Source: Seminavis robusta (Eukaryota; Bacillariophyta; Bacillariophyceae; Naviculales; Naviculaceae). Taken from it: a stretch of DNA of 21,195 nt. Made by a program: the position numbers and the translations under genes. Position 1 is the first letter of the stretch. The number at the start of each line of letters is the position of its first letter. The stretch spans positions 1 to 21,195 of the forward strand of contig CAICTM010001880.1 in the NCBI GenBank assembly GCA_903772945.1, written 5' to 3'. The notes beneath the pieces were generated by a model. The model saw only the letters and a list, made by a program, of their open reading frames with translations, made no database searches and was not told the origin of the DNA. Of the stretch, positions 16,753 to 21,195 are shown one piece after another.

Positions 16753-18441
16753 ATGAGGAGGAGATTGAATGCTGGTAGCTTGCTTCTTGGCCTGGCATCC
16801 CTGTTGTCCGTGGGCATCGGGCAGGAGGAAGAGACAGCGGCACCTGTGGATGCTTCCTTGTTCAAGAAGGATTTTGATAATTGTGGTAGGGCGTTGTTCT
16901 ATACCTCCCTCGACCCAACGACGGCGACCAAAGCGGACTTTGCTCTAATCGTGAAGAGCCAGCACCGCAACGTGCTTAATGAGGAAGGTGTCTACCAAGC
17001 CTTGATCGAGTTAGATCAGACCAAAGGAAACCCTGGTACTGTGGATACAATCTATTCGAACCAGTCCATGGTGGCAAGAGGCTATGGTAAAACGGATACG
17101 TGGACGCGAGAGCGCTTGTGGCCAATGACTCGTGGCGCTGTTGGTGGCTATGCCTCCACGGACATTCACAACAATCGTCCCGAGGAAACTCGTATCACGT
17201 CCATCAAGAGAGAAATGCTCTTTGGAAAGTGCGGGACTGTTGAGTTTGCGGATGTTTGTGTGAGACCGGCCTTTACACTGGGACCATCCAGTACCGAGCA
17301 AGATGGAAAAATCTGGTTGCCTCCAGCTGATAAACGAGGAGATATTGCCCGTGCTCTCTTCTACATGCAATTGAGATACGGAGACGAAGAACTCGACCTC
17401 CGCTTGACCGATTGTCCTCCCTTCAATGGCAAGATGGCCTATCTCTCCCAGTTGCTAGAATGGCATGCCGATGACCCAGTCGACGACAACGAATTCAATC
17501 GCAATACCAATGCCTGTCGCTATTGGCAAGGCAATCGCAATCCGTTTGTCGATTACCCAGACCTGGTAGCAAAGTTCTACGGGCAGCCTCAGGCCATTGA
17601 GCCCAACACAAGGACCTACCAGTCTTGTCTCAACGTCCCCACGCAAGCTCCTACGGCAGAACAGAACGAGTGCAGTCTTCTCCAACCAGGGGATATCTTC
17701 CTTCTACGCATCGAGGCCGATGATACCAGATGAGTTGGATCATGGCACTGGCGAATATCCCAGGAGGACTGGAACTCTACATGACGGATAATCCTTGGAC
17801 AGGAATATCATTTGCATCCGTTGAAGGAGTTATCAAGGTACGGCTTGGCTTGTCAAACTAATATGGCGAACAAACTTAGTTCCTCCCGCTGGCTCACACA
17901 CACGCAATCTCTTCTTTACTACTTGCTCGTCAATGATACAATCTTTCAATTTAAAAAGTTGACGGTTCCTAGTGGCGGGTACAAGGCCGGAGAAACGTTT
18001 GGTTTTGGACCTGATTTGGGCAAGGATCAAAAGTGGGTCCGCGAAGAGGGCGAGTTCAACATTGGCACCATGGGCGACTCGATCTTTTTGTACTGCCATC
18101 TCGGTGACAGCTCGATTCGACCCCTCGTGGGCTATACCAACTCGAATGAATGGGCTAAACCTGGTTTGGATCTGGAGGACTACGGATCCACACTGAGTGC
18201 CCTTCCCGATGAACTCAAGGATGTTGGCTCGATTGCGTTGCCTCATTTGGACAATTACAAATACGAAGGTCCCGACGTGGCAGAAAAGAAGGACCTTCAA
18301 AAGTACATGATGGACCCAACCAACTGGAGGGGAAATGATGATGGACTGGGCGACCAAGGAGGTTCACAGATGGCGGCAACTCACTGGTCTGCCATGTTGG
18401 TGTCGTTATTTGTGGCAGTGGCCGGCTACACTCTTCTATAA
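16753..18441 (+). CDS. Secreted, probably GPI-anchored endonuclease I-fold protein with altered active site; one intron, one frame break
   Basis: ATG at 16753; a basic start and hydrophobic segment (residues ~4-22) form a signal peptide. Residues ~40-275 match endonuclease I (EndA/NucM/Vvn): WTRERLWPMTRG (117-128), DIHNNRP (137-143), GDIARALFYMQLRYG (~197-211), QGNRNPFVDYP (~258-268). In active enzymes the first motif is REH with catalytic His, and a later VNS supplies a metal-binding Asn. Here they read RER (R121) and ITS (T149). The reading frame stops at 17731, but the sequence continues naturally in another frame from ~17724 (WIMALANIPGGLELYMTDNP), so one base appears missing near 17722-17726. 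This segment ends at donor AAG/GTACGG (17838), and coding resumes after an AG at 17958 with LTVPSGGYKAGETFGFG. The C-terminus (HWSAMLVSLFVAVAGYTLL) is hydrophobic, as in GPI-attachment signals. About 520 aa. Family confident; inactivity and anchoring are inferred. Confidence 0.85.
17838..17958 (+). other. Intron, 121 bp, GT-AG
   Basis: Donor GTACGG directly after an AAG codon; acceptor TTTAAAAAG preceded by a pyrimidine-rich TCTTTC. Phase 0. Removing it connects EGVIK to LTVPSGG, a natural join in the Gly-rich beta-type domain. The apparent ORF beginning at 17812 with a non-ATG codon is intron read-through into the second exon. Confidence 0.75.
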
Positions 18442-18907
18442 GAAAGGAGGAAGTAGACTGGCTGACAATGAAAACAAGCAAACCGTTTGCAGCAGGCACA
18501 GAATTTTGCTTCCTAGTAGGTAGGGTTGATAAATGCTTTATGAATATTACATTATGAGTTAGTCTACCAATCTTTGTACTTGGCATGGCTGCGTCCACAT
18601 CTTGCTCCCATCCTCCTTTAGAACGGGGAGCGAGAAAGCAGGTTATGGTCATATGTACTGAAATTTTTATATGACACCGTTGGACCCAATTTCTCCTAAG
18701 TAATTCAACCGATAGTACAATCGGCACAGTGATTTGAAATTTTGGAGAGTACAAGACTTGTTCACCCGTTAAGTCTGCAGCATTGGTGCGTCGTATCTTT
18801 TCGGAGGGAAAACTTGGCGCTTCATCTCACAAAATAAGATCCGTACCTCTATCGATCGTCGTCGAGTCATTGAAAGTCGTCAAGTTTAAAGAACAACTAC
18901 ATTTACT
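18442..18907 (+). other. Intergenic region
   Basis: 466 bp between the nuclease-fold gene and the next ORF. It should include the 3' UTR of the former. No gene, palindrome or strong repeat was noticed. Confidence 0.5.
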
Positions 18908-19534
18908 ATGAGGTTCAATACTAGTGCAGGTTTTTCAAAGTTTCTTTTAACTGTACCGCATTACCCTTTCAATGAGCTGAAGGCTACCCGAAACAGCATC
19001 TCTCTTAAGTATGTATTCTTGGAGGAGAGTCACCAGGAGCGAACTGGACATTTGCCTGTGTATTGTGTACCAATCACCTGCTTTGAGGCACCCATCCTTG
19101 AGGAGCTCATCATTAGTGGAAGGGCCAAAGTTGTCACTCCCAAAATGAATGGAATCATTGAGGCCATGCAGTTTTGGGGAATTGAGAAGAGTGTTGACTG
19201 GTACCAGAATGTCATAGGCACCTGTAATGACATTGTGAGCTATCCTCTTGCTGTGGAGGAGAAGAACATGTACAAAGAGTGTATCTGGTGGCTGGTGAAA
19301 GAGATGTGTGTCAATGCATTCGGCAGGAGCTCCAGCTATGAGAAGCAGATCTGTGAAGCTTGGAATGACATGTTTGACAGGACATACAATGATGGTACCT
19401 CCTGGACCTTCAAGCAGCTTGCTTGTTTATCTGATGAGTATGTGGAAGGTGCATCAACCACATCCACATCAATGGAGTCCTTGAAACTCACGAGGAGCCT
19501 TGGATGTTTGAAGATGGACCTGAGCCGGTTCTAG
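18908..19534 (+). CDS. Hypothetical protein with a weak BTB/T1-like stretch, 208 aa
   Basis: ATG to TAG, uninterrupted. Residues ~50-100, from PITCFEAPILEELIISGRAK to GIIEAMQFWGI, have the spacing of the end of a BTB/T1 (KCTD-type) fold: F-x2-IL-x2-L-x2-G, then an EA-x-FWGI helix. This similarity is weak and only by eye. The rest is helical and Trp/Cys-containing (CIWWLVKEMCVNAFGR, WNDMFDRTYND), and the C-terminus is Ser/Thr-rich. No signal peptide or membrane segment. It converges with the minus-strand gene ending at 19531, with a 4-bp overlap. Both may belong to one mobile element, or this may be a host gene. Likely protein-coding. Confidence 0.6.
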   Translation: MRFNTSAGFSKFLLTVPHYPFNELKATRNSISLKYVFLEESHQERTGHLPVYCVPITCFEAPILEELIISGRAKVVTPKMNGIIEAMQFWGIEKSVDWYQNVIGTCNDIVSYPLAVEEKNMYKECIWWLVKEMCVNAFGRSSSYEKQICEAWNDMFDRTYNDGTSWTFKQLACLSDEYVEGASTTSTSMESLKLTRSLGCLKMDLSRF

Positions 19535-20480
19535 TGCTGGAAATTGAAAGAGGAAAAAGAATTTGTTGGTCTTTTGTTATCCAAGTAGTCACCCAGTAAC
19601 ACTAGTAAACTCACCTTTTTATCAAACCACTTCTCCACAAACTTCTGTTGCCATGGATGGGTGGGAAGATTGCATGCTGCCCAAATAGGAAACACATCAA
19701 CTGTGGCATGGTGCTTCTTGGTTTGGCGGCACTTGCCACAATAGTCTCTTCTGCATGTCTTGGCAACTCCCTCATCAGCGGCGACATGGTTGCTTCTTTT
19801 GAATCCACACAGCTCACAAAACATTCTGCTCCTGAAAACATACCTTACAGGAAGTGGCATTGGATTCGCCGGTTGTTGTGGAGGAGGCGAAACCAACATG
19901 GCATTGTTGGAAGTACCACCAGGCCGGATTGCTCCCACTGTAATTGTGCTGTTCAGAGTGGTTGGATTCCCAAATGGAGTAGGACCACCATGCCGAACAT
20001 ACTCAGGAGGAGTGACTCTTTCAGGAGAAGGTGGTGCAGTGACAAGCCGTCGGTTGGCTTGCATGGTACGGTTCAATCGTTCCCGATCAGGATCGTTTGC
20101 CAGAGAGCTGTTGCTTGCAAACTTTCCAGCTCTCGTCGCTTCTTGTAGTAGTCAAGCAGCATTGTACGGCTCTTTCTGTTGATCAGTACTATCCTGTCAT
20201 CACCTTTGCTCCAGTCGGTAAATCGTCGAGCCACCTCATTATTCCAATCTCGTTCGAAACAGGTGTAGGTGTTCGATCCTGTCTTGGCATCAGGGCTATA
20301 GTGCAGGTGTCGCTGGTCAAACCAAAGGGCCTCTTCTTTGTCAGTTGCTGTAGCCCCAGTACTGGAATCAGGCAATCGAAACGGTAGCCATGCATGTTTC
20401 TTGGTCAATCGCTGGAAGTGCACTACGCTAAAAGCTAGTGTAAAGATCTTTCGAGTGTTTTGAGTTTGAGAGAATGAAAG
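19531..20480 (-). CDS. Zinc-cysteine-cluster protein, 5' incomplete, frame break, one possible intron
   Basis: Open on the minus strand from 20480 (in-frame TAA at 20481-20483) but without an in-frame ATG at the 5' end; an upstream exon is likely, with acceptors such as TGCACTTCCAG near 20413. Frame one (to TGA at 20073) contains ALWFDQRHLHYSP and RTMLLDYYK. Protein-like sequence then continues in another frame as EATRAGKFASNSSLANDPDR, so one base appears missing near 20135-20145. Downstream are a Pro-rich linker (PPSPERVTPPEYV) and a cluster at ~19818-19672: C-x2-C-x6-H-x10-C-x4-C-x2-C-x5-HH-x11-C, a probable zinc-binding module. Donor GTGAGT at 19614 and acceptor TTTCCAG at 19537 bound a 78-bp in-frame intron. 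No family recognised with confidence; a transposase-associated protein is one possibility. Confidence 0.6.
19537..19614 (-). other. Possible in-frame intron, 78 bp, GT-AG
   Basis: On the minus strand a consensus donor AAG/GTGAGT is followed by a pyrimidine tract (TTCTTTTTCCTCTTTC) and acceptor AATTTCCAG/C. Length is a multiple of three with no stop, so spliced and unspliced messages end at the same TAG. Splicing would give a protein ending KWFDKKH; retention adds 26 residues. Confidence 0.65.
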
Positions 20481-20550
20481 TTATGAGAGGATTGGAAGCT
20501 ATGAAAACTAATCACGGAGAGATCCACAACCAAAGGATCGTAGATCTGAA

Positions 20551-20562
20551 CTCCCGCGGGAG
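20551..20562. repeat. Perfect 12-bp GC-rich palindrome
   Basis: CTCCCGCGGGAG equals its reverse complement. It lies about 140 bp upstream, on the minus strand, of the first usable codons of the zinc-cluster gene. Confidence 0.8.
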
Positions 20563-20578
20563 ACTGTAGAGTGTGATA

Positions 20579-20605
20579 GAGTAGGTTTGCGGTAGCAATC
20601 TACTC
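20579..20605. repeat. Hairpin (GAGTAG / CTACTC with inner TTGC / GCAA)
   Basis: Outer 6-bp and inner 4-bp stems share a GGTA loop with small bulges. It sits just beyond the GC-rich palindrome. Confidence 0.55.
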
Positions 20606-20659
20606 ACTCCACGATCCAAAAACGGAAAGCGTGGAAGATTCGTCTAGCATTTCTCTAGT

Positions 20660-20679
20660 AGCGTGAAGTACTCCACGCT
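20660..20679. repeat. Near-perfect 20-bp palindrome
   Basis: AGCGTGAAGTACTCCACGCT differs from its reverse complement only at one symmetric pair of positions. It could be a dimer-binding site or part of a terminal structure. Confidence 0.65.
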
Positions 20680-21195
20680 GGCTAATATCTAGAGCGTGTT
20701 TCATCATCAACCTAGTAGTACTAGAGCGGTCATTGAGAACCCTGTCTCCATGACTATTCACGAGAGACTCAGTCATGAGTCGAACTCAAACCCTATCTAG
20801 GATCGAGTCGCGAATAAGGCTAAGAGCCCGTGTATTGCATTCGCCCCTGACAAGGGTCACGGAAGGCACGACATCAGTCGGACAGAGAACATATGAATTA
20901 AAGTGCGGGCACTCTCGCGGAGATTGGATGTAGACATGTGCGTCGCACGATGGCAACCTACAAGGGGATCAGGTCTTGTATGGGTGTAAATACCTTATGT
21001 TCAAGTCTGGTAGACTGTGACCGCTACTGGCGGTAGATTGTCGGAGCCGTACAGTGCCATTGTTTATTGACTCGTCTGTGTGTAAGGACCTTTGTGCGTG
21101 GGCTGACCGTACGAACGGTTCTGATACTGTTGAATCATCAATATCGTTGACATGGTGTTGATGAGGGACACGTGCCGTGTTCTCCTTATCGTGTT

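Larger units (their letters stand above)
20484..21195. other. Noncoding right end with several palindromes
   Basis: No ORF of note on either strand over ~710 bp. It holds the palindromes listed separately. It may be the 5' part (first exon and promoter) of the minus-strand zinc-cluster gene, or the terminal region of a mobile element such as an LTR. No terminal repeat partner was found elsewhere in the window, including positions 1-147. Confidence 0.5.

Noticed and set aside
17812..17958. Separate second gene starting at 17812
   Set aside because: Non-ATG start; the stretch is the intron of the nuclease-fold gene read in frame with its last exon.
17833..18754. Minus-strand ORFs of 174 and 179 codons
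   Set aside because: Antisense shadows of the last exon and 3' flank of the nuclease-fold gene.
19648..20182. Plus-strand ORFs of 166 and 140 codons
   Set aside because: Antisense to the zinc-cluster gene, whose Cys/His spacing and splice sites support the minus strand.
20484..21195. LTR paired with sequence at the left edge
   Set aside because: No matching direct repeat with positions 1-147 or the region around 3680-3830 could be found by eye.
1..21195. CRISPR array, bacterial operon, rRNA operon
   Set aside because: No regularly spaced direct repeats with unique spacers, no ribosome-binding sites or tightly spaced co-directional genes, and no rRNA-like sequence.

Overview
The window looks like nuclear DNA of a diatom, probably pennate, or a close stramenopile relative. 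The reasons are a DUF4116-repeat protein, two short proteins with motifs I associate with diatom predicted proteomes, a GT-AG intron in a secreted nuclease-fold gene, compact mostly intronless genes, and intergenic DNA with repeated palindromes built around ACCGGT. There are no bacterial operon features. The taxon assignment is inference.

Layout. 1-3.7 kb: minus-strand Gag-like ORF of a probable LTR retrotransposon, with a collagen-like Gly-Pro-Gly tract. Its natural N-terminus lies in another frame, and two RNA hairpins follow its stop; any pol would lie left of the window. 3.8-7.0 kb: gene-poor DNA with one doubtful ORF, a MITE-like inverted repeat (4601-4805), a dispersed repeat and palindromes. 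7.0-7.6 kb: small minus-strand gene with a V-x-F...W-x5-DF motif. 7.6-9.4 kb: no convincing gene. 9.4-11.8 kb: 797-aa DUF4116 protein with two candidate SUMO-interacting motifs. 12.3-14.3 kb: RING / TRAF-type zinc finger / TPR / J-domain protein in which the J-domain HPD reads HPN. 14.6-15.2 kb: small lineage-type gene with an RTPSE motif. 15.2-16.7 kb: intergenic, one weak secreted ORF. 16.75-18.44 kb: secreted, probably GPI-anchored protein with an endonuclease I (EndA/NucM) fold, catalytic His and Asn positions substituted, one 121-bp intron, and a one-base frame break. 18.9-20.5 kb: two convergent genes whose stop codons share one CTAG; the minus-strand one has a zinc-cysteine cluster, a retained-intron-like 78-bp intron and a frame break. 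20.5-21.2 kb: noncoding, with several palindromes.

No multi-gene pathway is visible. The RING-TPR-J protein and the DUF4116 protein with SIM-like motifs could both touch ubiquitin/SUMO or chaperone biology, but adjacency is the only link and in a eukaryote that is weak. The strongest candidates for something undescribed are the surface-anchored nuclease-fold probable pseudoenzyme and the RING-TRAF-TPR-J(HPN) fusion. Three genes here carry single-base frame breaks, so assembly indels must be excluded before any is called a pseudogene.
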